Source: Burkholderia catarinensis | GTDB taxonomy: Bacteria; Pseudomonadota; Gammaproteobacteria; Burkholderiales; Burkholderiaceae | NCBI RefSeq assembly: GCF_001883705.2 | Contig: NZ_MDEQ02000014.1 | Coordinates: 62,001 to 126,000 of the forward strand | Direction: 5' to 3' | Length of the DNA: 64,000 bases | Shown here: piece by piece, positions 33,301 to 40,738 of the stretch | Layout: each line of letters begins with the position of its first letter | How positions within the stretch are numbered: position 1 is the first letter of the stretch | The notes under the pieces: generated by a model | Databases searched by the model: none | What the model was told of the DNA's origin: nothing | The model's input: the letters and a program-made list of their open reading frames with translations, nothing else | Position numbers and translations under genes: made by a program

Positions 33301-34179
33301 ATGAACACGATGCTTTATCCGGAACTTTACAGGTCGCTCGAAGCCGTCCGCTGGGACATGGAGAAGGACATTCCGTGGGACAAGTTCGACGCTTCGCTGC
33401 TCACCGACGAGCAGGCGAAGACGATCAAGATGAACGCGATCACCGAATGGTCGGCGTTGCCCGCGACGGAAATGTTCCTGCGCGACAACCAGCACGACAG
33501 CGACTTTTCCGCGTTCATGAGCGTGTGGTTCTTCGAGGAGCAGAAGCATTCGCTCGTGCTGATGGAATACCTGCGCCGCTTCAAGCCGGAAATGGTGCCG
33601 ACCGAGGAGGAGCTGCACGCGGTGCGCTTCCAGTTCGACCCGGCACCGCCGCTCGAGACGCTGATGCTGCACTTCTGCGGCGAGATCCGCCTGAACCACT
33701 GGTACCGTTGCGCGGCCGACTGGCACACCGAGCCCGTCATCAAGCAGATCTACGAAACGATCTCGCGCGATGAAGCGCGCCACGGCGGCGCGTACCTGCG
33801 CTACATGAAGAAGGCGCTGAACAACTGCGGCGACGTCGCGCGTGCCGCGTTCGCGAAGATCGGCGTGCTGATGGCGTCGGCGCGCCGTACCGAGAAGCCG
33901 CTGCACCCGACCAACCTGCACGTGAACCAGGCGCTGTTCCCCCGCGACACCGTGCAGTCGCGCCTGCCCGATCCGGAATGGCTCGAGCGCTGGCTCGACG
34001 AGCAGATCCGTTTCGACGGCGAATGGGAAAAGAAGGTTGTCGAGCGTATCCTGCACAACCTGTCGATCTTGTTCGAGCGCACGTTCGCGACCGCACAGGA
34101 ACTGAACCGCTACCGCAAGGAAGTCACCGGCCGCCTGCAAGCCGAGAGCGGCCCGTCGTCGGCCGCGCAGCCGGCCTGA
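33301..34179 (+). CDS. Ferritin-like diiron protein of unknown function
   Basis: A 292-residue, mostly helical protein. Likely diiron ligands occur in FFEEQKHSLVLME (about residue 77) and ISRDEARHGGAYL (about residue 157), the E-x2-H pattern of ferritin-like and acyl-ACP-desaturase-like oxidases, with further acids in EWSALPATEMF. The C-terminal extension (WLERWLDEQIRFDGEWEKK) is charged. No signal or membrane segment is present. The reaction is unknown. It is followed by a strong terminator and is probably monocistronic. Confidence 0.83.
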   Translation: MNTMLYPELYRSLEAVRWDMEKDIPWDKFDASLLTDEQAKTIKMNAITEWSALPATEMFLRDNQHDSDFSAFMSVWFFEEQKHSLVLMEYLRRFKPEMVPTEEELHAVRFQFDPAPPLETLMLHFCGEIRLNHWYRCAADWHTEPVIKQIYETISRDEARHGGAYLRYMKKALNNCGDVARAAFAKIGVLMASARRTEKPLHPTNLHVNQALFPRDTVQSRLPDPEWLERWLDEQIRFDGEWEKKVVERILHNLSILFERTFATAQELNRYRKEVTGRLQAESGPSSAAQPA

Positions 34180-34247
34180 GGCCGGCAGGCGCCGCAGCCG
34201 GCGCGAGTCGCGCCGGCCGCGTTGCGCCGTTTTGCGTCCGTTGCATG

Positions 34248-34280
34248 AAGCCCGCCCGGCCGGTCCGGCGGGCTTTTTAT
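34248..34280 (+). terminator. Intrinsic terminator of the ferritin-like gene
   Basis: GCCCGCC and GGCGGGC pair around a 10-base loop, followed by TTTTTAT. Confidence 0.88.
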
Positions 34281-34348
34281 CTGGCGCCGCCGCGTCCTGC
34301 CGTCTGGTCCGCCGCGCGCGCCGTCGTTCATTCCGTCCGACTTCCATC

Positions 34349-34834
34349 ATGTCCGCCACCTTCGAACGCAAGCTGATCACCCGCGATGCCCTCGTCGCCC
34401 TGCGCGCGTCGCTGACGTCGCCCGTCGTGTTCACCAACGGCGTATTCGACATCCTGCACCGCGGCCACGTCACGTATCTCGCCGACGCGAAAGCGCTCGG
34501 CGCATGCCTGATCGTCGGCGTGAACAGCGATGCGTCGGTGCGCATGCTCGGCAAGGGCGACGACCGGCCGATCAATCGCGAGGACGACCGCGCGGCGCTG
34601 CTCGCGGCGCTGGAAAGCGTCGACTGGGTCGTGACGTTCGGGGAACAGACGCCCGTGTCGCTGATCGAGGCCGTCCGTCCGGACATCCTCGTGAAGGGCG
34701 GCGACTACGACATGGATGCGTTGCCGGAATCGGCGCTGGTGCGCGGCTGGGGCGGCCGCGCGCTGGCGATTCCGTTCGAGCACGACCGCTCGACCACCGC
34801 GTTGCTGAAGAAGGTGCGCGCGCAGCAGTCCTGA
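34349..34834 (+). CDS. hldC: D-glycero-beta-D-manno-heptose 1-phosphate adenylyltransferase
   Basis: A 161-residue nucleotidyltransferase that activates heptose-1-phosphate to ADP-heptose for LPS inner core. The HxGH motif is in GVFDILHRGHVTYL, and INREDDRAALLAALESV and the terminal RSTTALLKKV are typical. It is the stand-alone counterpart of the C-terminal half of E. coli HldE, a normal arrangement in Betaproteobacteria. The ATG at 34349 gives the family length. Confidence 0.93.
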   Translation: MSATFERKLITRDALVALRASLTSPVVFTNGVFDILHRGHVTYLADAKALGACLIVGVNSDASVRMLGKGDDRPINREDDRAALLAALESVDWVVTFGEQTPVSLIEAVRPDILVKGGDYDMDALPESALVRGWGGRALAIPFEHDRSTTALLKKVRAQQS

Positions 34835-34850
34835 GCGCGGCCCGGCGCCG

Positions 34851-35093
34851 TCAGGGCGCGGACGCCGCGAGCGGCGCGGCCGTGATGGCCGGCGGCGCGA
34901 TCGGGCCGCCTACCACGGGCTGGTCGGTCGCGTGCGCCAGCGGCGTCACGCGCAGCGCATCGGGCCGCACCTGCCGCGACAGCACGCCGGGTTCGCGCGG
35001 GCCGGCCGCCGGCAGCGGCCCGAACACGCCGCGCGCCACCACGAACGCAAGCATGTTGGCGAGAAAGAGAACAGCGATCAGCCAGCGCAGCAT
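34851..35093 (-). CDS. Small membrane-anchored protein, probable truncated SPOR-family relative
   Basis: An 80-residue protein: one N-terminal helix (MLRWLIAVLFLANMLAFVV), then ARGVFGPLP, GVLSRQVRPDALRVTPL and a Pro/Ala tail. Similar N-termini, including the RQVRPDALRV-type stretch, precede a SPOR domain in proteins next to coaX in relatives. Here the frame stops before any SPOR domain. It may be a degraded SPOR protein or a functional short form. It lies 196 bp downstream of coaX on the same strand. Confidence 0.6.
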   Translation of the reverse strand: MLRWLIAVLFLANMLAFVVARGVFGPLPAAGPREPGVLSRQVRPDALRVTPLAHATDQPVVGGPIAPPAITAAPLAASAP

Positions 35094-35141
35094 CGTCGAA
35101 ACCCCTTGTCGTCATCGACGTCATTCACGTCATTCAGTCGG

Positions 35142-35164
35142 GCCGGCCGCATGGCCGGCTTTTT
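35142..35164 (+). terminator. Plus-strand intrinsic terminator upstream of the small membrane gene
   Basis: GCCGGCC and GGCCGGC pair around GCAT, followed by five T on the plus strand. On that strand it would end transcripts from hldC after they cross the small minus-strand gene in antisense. Confidence 0.75.
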
Positions 35165-35289
35165 CATCGCTTTCGCCGACCGTTCGCGCAGGCCGCTGTC
35201 GCGGCGCCGCCCGTATCTCATCGTCATCATGACGCAGGCCCGCCCGGGCTTGCGTCGCCGCGCGCCGGCGCGATGCCGGCGCCTTTCCG

Positions 35290-36078
35290 TCAATCCTGCG
35301 CCGCTGCGTCCGCGGCAATCAGTGCGAGCCCGGACAGGATCAGCGCGTCGTGCCGCGTATGCGGCACCGTCAGCGCACGCGCGACGTCGTCCGCCGCGCC
35401 GCCTGCCAGCACGAGCCGCACGGGAGCCTGCCACGCATCGGCGAGGTCGCGCCATGCGCGCTCGATCAGCCCGGCCTGCGCGTACAGGCAGCCGGCCGAC
35501 AGCGAGCGCGGCGTATCGACCTGGAACGGTTCGGCCCGCGCGCCCGCGAGCAGCCCGCTCGCGATATCGGTCGTCAGCGTCGGCAACTGCGCGGTGTGCG
35601 TGCCGAGCGCGCGCATCATCAGTGCCCAGCCCGGCGCGATCAGCCCGCCCGTGAAGCGGCCGTCCGCGCGCAGTGCCTCGAGCGTCGTCGCGGTGCCGAA
35701 TGTCGCGATCAGCAGGTGCTCGCCCGGAAATGCCGCGTGCGCGCCGATCAGGCCGGCCCAGCGGTCGCTGCCGAGCTGCTCCGGCGTCGTATAGCCGTTG
35801 GTCACACCGCATTGCGCAGGCCGCGAGCGTATCGTCGTGCGCGGCAGGCCCGGCCAGCGCGCGTCGAGCAGCGCGTCGATCCGTGCGGCCACGTCGGCGC
35901 CCGCGACGTTCGAGATCCATGCGCCGCGCGGACGCGGCAGGTTCGACCAGTCGGGATCGGCGCCGCCGTCGCGCGCGTGGCCGAACGCGCCCGTATCGAC
36001 GAGCGTGCGCTGCGCATCCGCGAGCGCCCACTTGATCCGGCTGTTGCCGGCGTCGATCAGCAGATGCGGCTCGCTCAT
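35290..36078 (-). CDS. coaX: Type III pantothenate kinase
   Basis: A 262-residue ASKHA-fold kinase for the first step of coenzyme A synthesis. Motifs are the phosphate-binding [11 protein letters not shown] near the N-terminus, [12 protein letters not shown], and [11 protein letters not shown] followed by FTGGLIAPG. This class requires a monovalent cation and is insensitive to CoA feedback. Its ATG overlaps the birA stop (ATGA), so it is translationally coupled to birA, the usual order in Burkholderia. Confidence 0.95.
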   Translation of the reverse strand: MSEPHLLIDAGNSRIKWALADAQRTLVDTGAFGHARDGGADPDWSNLPRPRGAWISNVAGADVAARIDALLDARWPGLPRTTIRSRPAQCGVTNGYTTPEQLGSDRWAGLIGAHAAFPGEHLLIATFGTATTLEALRADGRFTGGLIAPGWALMMRALGTHTAQLPTLTTDIASGLLAGARAEPFQVDTPRSLSAGCLYAQAGLIERAWRDLADAWQAPVRLVLAGGAADDVARALTVPHTRHDALILSGLALIAADAAAQD

Positions 36079-36995
36079 TGCGCTTCGCGCAGCGACACGT
36101 CGCCGGCCGCGATCGCCTGCACGCCGTTCGGCGTGTCGAGCAGCAACTGGCCGGTCGCATCGATGCCCGTCGCGATGCCGCGCACGCGTTCGACGCCCTG
36201 TTCGAGCAGGACGACTTCGCGCCCCGCGTATGCATGCAGCGCGTGCCAGCGCGGCAGGAACGGTGCGAGCCCGTGAGCGCCGAACTGCGCGAGCGCGGGC
36301 GTGAGTGCGTTCAGCGACGCGGCGAGCGTGTCGGTGAGGTTGGCCGATGCGCATGCGATCGACAGCGCGGCGGGCGGCAGCCCGCTCGCGAGTGCTGCTT
36401 CGCGCGCGCGCAGCGCATCGACCTGCGCGGCGATGGCTTCCGCGCCGCGCACGTTGATGCCGAAGCCGATCACGACGGCGGTCGCGTTGGCGGTGGTCCA
36501 GACGGTTTCGATCAGGATCCCGGCGAGCTTGCCGACGATGCGCGGCGTGCTGTCGTCGGTGGCCGTCAGCAGCAGGTCGTTCGGCCATTTGAGCGCGACG
36601 CGCGTGCGGGCGTCGAGCGGCAGCGTGGCCAGCCCTTCGGCGAGCGCGACGCCGATCGCGATGCTGAGGCCGCCGAGCGCGGCGACGGGGCGCGGCACGA
36701 TGCAGCCGACCGAGCACAGCAGCGCGTTGCCGGGCTGCGCGAACCACGGGCGGCCCTGCCGGCCGCGGCCGGCCGTCTGCTCGAACGCAACGCGCACGAG
36801 CGGCGCGGGCAACGCGCTCGCGCTGCGCGGCAGCGCCTTGAGCCGCGTCGCGACGTCGGCGTTGGTCGAGCCGGTGGCGGCGACGATGTCGAGCGGCCAC
36901 GCGCGCGGCGCGGCGTCCAGGTGCGCCTCGAGCCGGTTGCGCGCGATGTGCGCGTCCCCGGAATCGGGCGTGTCGGAGGAGGTGGGGGCGTTCAT
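36075..36995 (-). CDS. birA: Biotin-[acetyl-CoA-carboxylase] ligase, catalytic-only form
   Basis: A 306-residue ligase that attaches biotin to acetyl-CoA carboxylase and other carboxylases. The catalytic motifs are ATGSTNADV (about 41-49), [19 protein letters not shown] and GFGINV, with the C-terminal SH3-like domain ([19 protein letters not shown]). About 35 non-conserved residues precede the catalytic domain, too few for the winged HTH of E. coli BirA. It should not repress the bio operon directly. A TACAAT begins eight bases upstream of the ATG. Confidence 0.95.
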   Translation of the reverse strand: MNAPTSSDTPDSGDAHIARNRLEAHLDAAPRAWPLDIVAATGSTNADVATRLKALPRSASALPAPLVRVAFEQTAGRGRQGRPWFAQPGNALLCSVGCIVPRPVAALGGLSIAIGVALAEGLATLPLDARTRVALKWPNDLLLTATDDSTPRIVGKLAGILIETVWTTANATAVVIGFGINVRGAEAIAAQVDALRAREAALASGLPPAALSIACASANLTDTLAASLNALTPALAQFGAHGLAPFLPRWHALHAYAGREVVLLEQGVERVRGIATGIDATGQLLLDTPNGVQAIAAGDVSLREAQ

Positions 36996-37002
36996 GGCGC
37001 CT

Positions 37003-37008
37003 ATTGTA
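37003..37008 (-). promoter_or_regulatory. -10 element adjacent to the birA start codon
   Basis: TACAAT in CGCTACAATAGGCGCC on the minus strand. Normal initiation would fall on or beside the birA ATG, giving a leaderless or near-leaderless mRNA. Confidence 0.45.
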
Positions 37009-37099
37009 GCGACAGGGGGCGATGGCGCGTGTTGGGCGGTGCGCGGTACACGGGGCGACGCGCGGTGACCCGCATGCGAATGGCGCCGTCGCGTGCCGC

Positions 37100-37330
37100 T
37101 TAGTGCTTTTCCATCCGCTCCAGCGCGTTGATGTATTCCTCAGACGTCATTTCGCAGGCGAGCAGCGTTTTGCCCTTCAGCGCCGGGCCCTGACGGGCCG
37201 ACACGAGGATCAGCGCGCCTCCCGGCCCGCGGGCCGTCAGCCGGCGCGAATAGCCGATGGACGACGCGCCCGGCAGGCGGCCTTTCTCGGGGGCGAGCTG
37301 GTAGCGTCGGGCGAGCCGATCGGCCGATGC
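37100..37330 (-). pseudogene. Orphan coding-like stretch with no usable start codon
   Basis: The minus-strand frame ending at TAA 37102-37100 reads RYQLAPEKGRLPG, SSIGYSRRLTARG, ILVSARQGPALKG and [16 protein letters not shown]. About 70 codons have the G/C-rich third positions of real genes here. The frame is open back to a stop at 37435. Between these points there is no ATG, and the only GTG (37204) would give just 34 residues. A decayed gene, a frameshift or a non-canonical start are all possible. No homologue is recognised. Confidence 0.4.
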
Positions 37331-37486
37331 GGTTCGGCCGGATGACGGCCCGGCGACCGGCGACCGGAGCGCGCGCCCCGCGATCGATTCCGCTTGCGGG
37401 CGATCGATGCGCGAGGCGTCGGGTCGGGCGTGTCAGGCAACTGCCGGCCCGCTGGTTCGCGCGCGCGTGTCCTGGCCGAACCGCCG

Positions 37487-38353
37487 TTACGGCGCCACAA
37501 CCGGATGCTTCAGCGCGTGCGCGGTCTCGATCCACTGCGCGTGGAACTCGTCCGCGTCGGGCCGGAGCCCGAGCTCGCCGTTGCGATAGGCCATCGCAAG
37601 CGTCTGCACGGCTTCCGGCAGCTCGTGCTCGGCGGCCCGGCGATACAGCGCGAGCGCGCGGGCATCGTCGCGCGGCACGCCGCTGCCGTCGCGGTACGCG
37701 TTCGCGAGCATGAAGTCGGCGGCCGGGATGTCCGCGCGCGACGCGATCTCGAACCAGTGCGCGGCCTGCACGGGATCGGCGGCGATGCCGTAGCCGCTGC
37801 GATAGATCAGCCCGAGGTAATACGCGGCGGCCGGGTCGCCCTGTCCGGCCGCTTCGCCGAGCAGCGCGCGTGCGCGTGCGTAGTCCTTCGGGATGTCGCC
37901 GCTACCGAGCAGCATCGCCTTGCCGAGCGCGAGCTGCGCGCGCGTTGCAGCCGGCGCGTCGGCACGGCCGCCCGCCTGAGCGGCGGTTTCGAGCCACCCG
38001 CGTCCCTCGTCGCGCAGCCCCGGTTCGCGCGCGTCGACGAGCGCGATGCCGAGCGCCGCCTGCGCGGCGCCCGAGCCGCGGCGCGCGAGGGTACGCAGTT
38101 GCGCGAGCGCGTGCGGCTCGGTGGCCTGCGTGACCATCGCCTGCCACTCGTCGAGCTGGGCGGCGCTCGGCGCGGGGCCGGCGCCGCGCAGGCCGGTCGC
38201 CGCGACGACGGCCGCGGCGGCCGCGACGGTCACGGCCGCCGCCGCGAGCAGCGCGGCCGGCGGGAGTTTCGCGCGCAGCAGGCGCCGCGCGGCGGCGGCG
38301 AAGCCGGTTTCGGCCGGCCGCATCGTCCGGATCGGTTGCATCGCGTGTCTCAT
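37487..38353 (-). CDS. Sel1-like (TPR) repeat membrane protein
   Basis: A 288-residue protein. An N-terminal transmembrane segment rich in Ala and Val (about residues 29-52) anchors four or five Sel1-like repeats with the A-x2-YLG and GD-x-A-A pattern, such as GDPAAAYYLGLIYRSGYG and ADFMLANAYRDGSG. Such repeats form protein-protein interaction solenoids, here probably periplasmic. Its ATG overlaps the stop of the upstream nucleotidase gene (ATGA), suggesting coupled translation. The partner is unknown. Confidence 0.85.
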   Translation of the reverse strand: MRHAMQPIRTMRPAETGFAAAARRLLRAKLPPAALLAAAAVTVAAAAAVVAATGLRGAGPAPSAAQLDEWQAMVTQATEPHALAQLRTLARRGSGAAQAALGIALVDAREPGLRDEGRGWLETAAQAGGRADAPAATRAQLALGKAMLLGSGDIPKDYARARALLGEAAGQGDPAAAYYLGLIYRSGYGIAADPVQAAHWFEIASRADIPAADFMLANAYRDGSGVPRDDARALALYRRAAEHELPEAVQTLAMAYRNGELGLRPDADEFHAQWIETAHALKHPVVAP

Positions 38354-40419
38354 TGGGTGAGGTCGATCTCGTAGATGGCGAGGTTCTTGCCCGAGCCGTC
38401 GTCGGCCGCGACCTGCGTGATGCCGGTCAGGCCGGCCGCCGCCGCATCGCCGAGACGGTTCGGCGCGGACGCGAACTGCACATGCGCGACCGAGCTCGCG
38501 AGCTTCGTGAAGCGCCAACTGCGCTGCGCGCCGTCGGCCGCGCGCGTGATCTTGCCGCGCTGCTTCACGAACGCGATCAGCACGTCGCGGTTCGCATCGG
38601 GCGACGCGAAGATCGTCTTGCTGCCGTCGAGGCCCGGGAAGTTGCCGCCGCCGCTCGCGCGGTAGTTGTTGGTCGCGACGATGAACTGCGCGTTCGGGTC
38701 GATCGGCGCGCCCTTGTACGTCAGGTTCCTGATCCGGCTGCCGAGCGGCTGCGTGACATCGATTTCATACGCGAGATCGGCCGACGTGAACATGTCGAAG
38801 TTGTAGCCGGGGAAGCTGCTGACGAGCGCTTGCACGGTCGCCTTGGTGGGGTCGATCCGGTTGAAGCGCTTCGCAGCCGTTTCCAGCCAGTTCTTCACGT
38901 CGGCGCCGCTCACCTTCACCGCGTACACGGTGTTCGGATACAGGTACAGGTCGGCCGCGTTGTTGATCGCGAGCGCGCCCGGCGCGACGTCGGTGTAGTC
39001 GCTGCCGCCGCCGAAGCCGCTCTTGAACGGCGCGCTGACCGACAGCACCGGCAGCGACGCGTATTGCGGCAGGTTCGCCTGCACGTAGGTCTTCACGTAG
39101 TCGGCCTGCGCCTCGTTGACGATCTGGATCGCGCCCGGGTCGCCGACATCCGCGAAGTACGAGTTCATCCGGTAGTCGGTCGAGCCGATCGGCGTCTTCA
39201 CGTAGTCGATCGTCGCCTGGTGCTCGGCGGCGATCGCGGCGGATACCGACGGATCGGCCGCGACGTAGGTCTTGTCGGCGTTCTGGATCGGCCGCGCCTC
39301 GACGGTCGTCTGCGACTTGTCGACGCTCCACGCCTTGCCGTCGAACTTCAGGCCGAGCTTGATCACGCCGAGATGCTTGCCCCAGTAGTTGGCCATCACG
39401 GTCGGCACGCCGTTGACAGTGCCCTTGACCTTGTCGACGCCCGGCAGGTTGAACTGCGACACGGTGCTGTTCGCGTCCGGGAACACCTGGTGCGAGTGGC
39501 CGATCAGCATCGCGTCGATGCCGGACACGGTCGACAGCCACCAGCTGCCGTTTTCCATCGTCGGCGAATACGCGGCATTGTCGAGGCCGCCGTGCGAGAT
39601 CGCGACGACGAGATCGGCGCCCTTCGCGCGCATCTCGGGAATGTACTTCTCGGCGGCTTCCTTCAGGCCGGTCGTATAGACCTTGCCGTCGAGCCAGCGC
39701 TTGTCCCAGCTCATGATCGCCGGCGGCGTGAAGCCGATGATGCCGATCTTCACGGGCGCGCTGACCGTCTTGCCGTCCGGCGTCGTCGCCGTCACCGTGC
39801 GGGTCAGGATCGTGTACGGCGTGAACAGCGGTGCGTTGGTCTTCGCGCTGATCACGTTCGCGAGTACCTGCGGGAAGTTCGGGCCCGCGCACTTCTTCTG
39901 CTGGGCCGGGGCCGGCAGGCCGTCGACCTCGAACGTGTTGCCGGTCACCTGCGACAGGTACGGCAGCCCGTAGTTGAATTCGTGGTTGCCGATCCCGCCA
40001 CCGTCGAATTTCGCGGCATTCATCACCTTGTAGATTGCGAGCGTCTGGTCGCAGCCGACCGGCTTCACAAGCGCCTGGTAGTCCGACAGCGCGGTGCCCT
40101 GGATCGTGTCGCCGTTGTCGAGCAGCAGCGTGTTCGGGTACTGCGCGCGCGCTTGTGCGATCAGCGTCGACACGCGCTCGAAGCCGAGCGAATTGTCGGC
40201 GGCGAGCTTGAAATAGTCGTACGACAGCACGTTGGTGTGCAGGTCGGTCGTCTCGAGCAGCGCGAGCGTGGCCGTCGTGCCGACGGGTGCCTGGGCCGCC
40301 GGCGGCGACGCAGGCGGCGAGGTGACGTCGTCGCCGCCGCAGCCGGCGAGGGCAAAGGCGAGGCTCGCGAGCGCGGCGGCGGCCGGGACGTGGCGGCGGG
40401 AAAGCGGGGGGAAACGCAT
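38350..40419 (-). CDS. 2',3'-cyclic-nucleotide 2'-phosphodiesterase/3'-nucleotidase (CpdB type), lipoprotein
   Basis: A 689-residue exported enzyme. The lipobox LAFALAGC (cleavage before C27) marks it as a lipoprotein, followed by a Pro/Ala linker. The metallophosphatase domain has LLETTDLHTNV, LLDNGDTIQGT, GIGNHEFNYG and IGHSHQVFPD. The 5'-nucleotidase C-terminal domain follows from about residue 430. It salvages extracellular nucleotides in the envelope. AGGA eight bases upstream supports the start. Confidence 0.92.
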   Translation of the reverse strand: MRFPPLSRRHVPAAAALASLAFALAGCGGDDVTSPPASPPAAQAPVGTTATLALLETTDLHTNVLSYDYFKLAADNSLGFERVSTLIAQARAQYPNTLLLDNGDTIQGTALSDYQALVKPVGCDQTLAIYKVMNAAKFDGGGIGNHEFNYGLPYLSQVTGNTFEVDGLPAPAQQKKCAGPNFPQVLANVISAKTNAPLFTPYTILTRTVTATTPDGKTVSAPVKIGIIGFTPPAIMSWDKRWLDGKVYTTGLKEAAEKYIPEMRAKGADLVVAISHGGLDNAAYSPTMENGSWWLSTVSGIDAMLIGHSHQVFPDANSTVSQFNLPGVDKVKGTVNGVPTVMANYWGKHLGVIKLGLKFDGKAWSVDKSQTTVEARPIQNADKTYVAADPSVSAAIAAEHQATIDYVKTPIGSTDYRMNSYFADVGDPGAIQIVNEAQADYVKTYVQANLPQYASLPVLSVSAPFKSGFGGGSDYTDVAPGALAINNAADLYLYPNTVYAVKVSGADVKNWLETAAKRFNRIDPTKATVQALVSSFPGYNFDMFTSADLAYEIDVTQPLGSRIRNLTYKGAPIDPNAQFIVATNNYRASGGGNFPGLDGSKTIFASPDANRDVLIAFVKQRGKITRAADGAQRSWRFTKLASSVAHVQFASAPNRLGDAAAAGLTGITQVAADDGSGKNLAIYEIDLTQ

Positions 40420-40621
40420 CGGTTGTCCTGTTCGGTGTTCTGTTTTGTGAAATGCGAGGTGCGCAACGAAATGGCGGCGCGGGGCGCCGACGGCCTGATG
40501 TGCGACGCGTGAGAGTATCGAAAGGAAACGTGACGGAAGAATGAAAGGTGCCGACGCCGGCAACCGGCCGCGGCATGCGGCGGCTTCCAGGCAAGCCCCG
40601 GGGCGGACCCGGGCCGGGTGC

Positions 40622-40660
40622 CCCAACCAGGCGTCCCGACCAGGCGTCCCGACCAGGCGC
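40622..40660. repeat. Three tandem 13-bp repeats
   Basis: The units are CCCAACCAGGCGT, CCCGACCAGGCGT and CCCGACCAGGCGC, back to back, 40 bp upstream of the -10 of the lipid transporter operon. Confidence 0.85.
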
Positions 40661-40699
40661 CCCACGGAAATCCTCACGTCGCGGCGCCGGGCGGTTCGC

Positions 40700-40711
40700 T
40701 ACAATGGCCGC
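40700..40711 (+). promoter_or_regulatory. -10 and discriminator of the MCE transporter operon
   Basis: TACAATGGCCGC lies 28 bp before the proposed TTG start of the permease gene. The -35 is unclear. Confidence 0.5.
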
Positions 40712-40738
40712 TGTCATCCTTTTGCAAACAACCCGCCC

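Larger units (their letters stand above)
40420..40738. other. 319-bp divergent intergenic region, nucleotidase / MCE transporter
   Basis: It holds a 13-bp tandem repeat (40622-40660) and a TACAAT promoter (40700-40705). The remaining sequence is GC-rich and without a gene that I can support. Confidence 0.5.

Noticed and set aside
37140-37535. A 131-codon minus-strand frame overlapping the orphan stretch
   Set aside because: Arg/Pro/Ala-rich with no domain; codon third positions favour the other frame ending at 37100.
38353-40512. A 719-codon plus-strand frame opposite the nucleotidase gene
   Set aside because: Mirror frame of the CpdB-type gene; no recognisable domain and biased composition.
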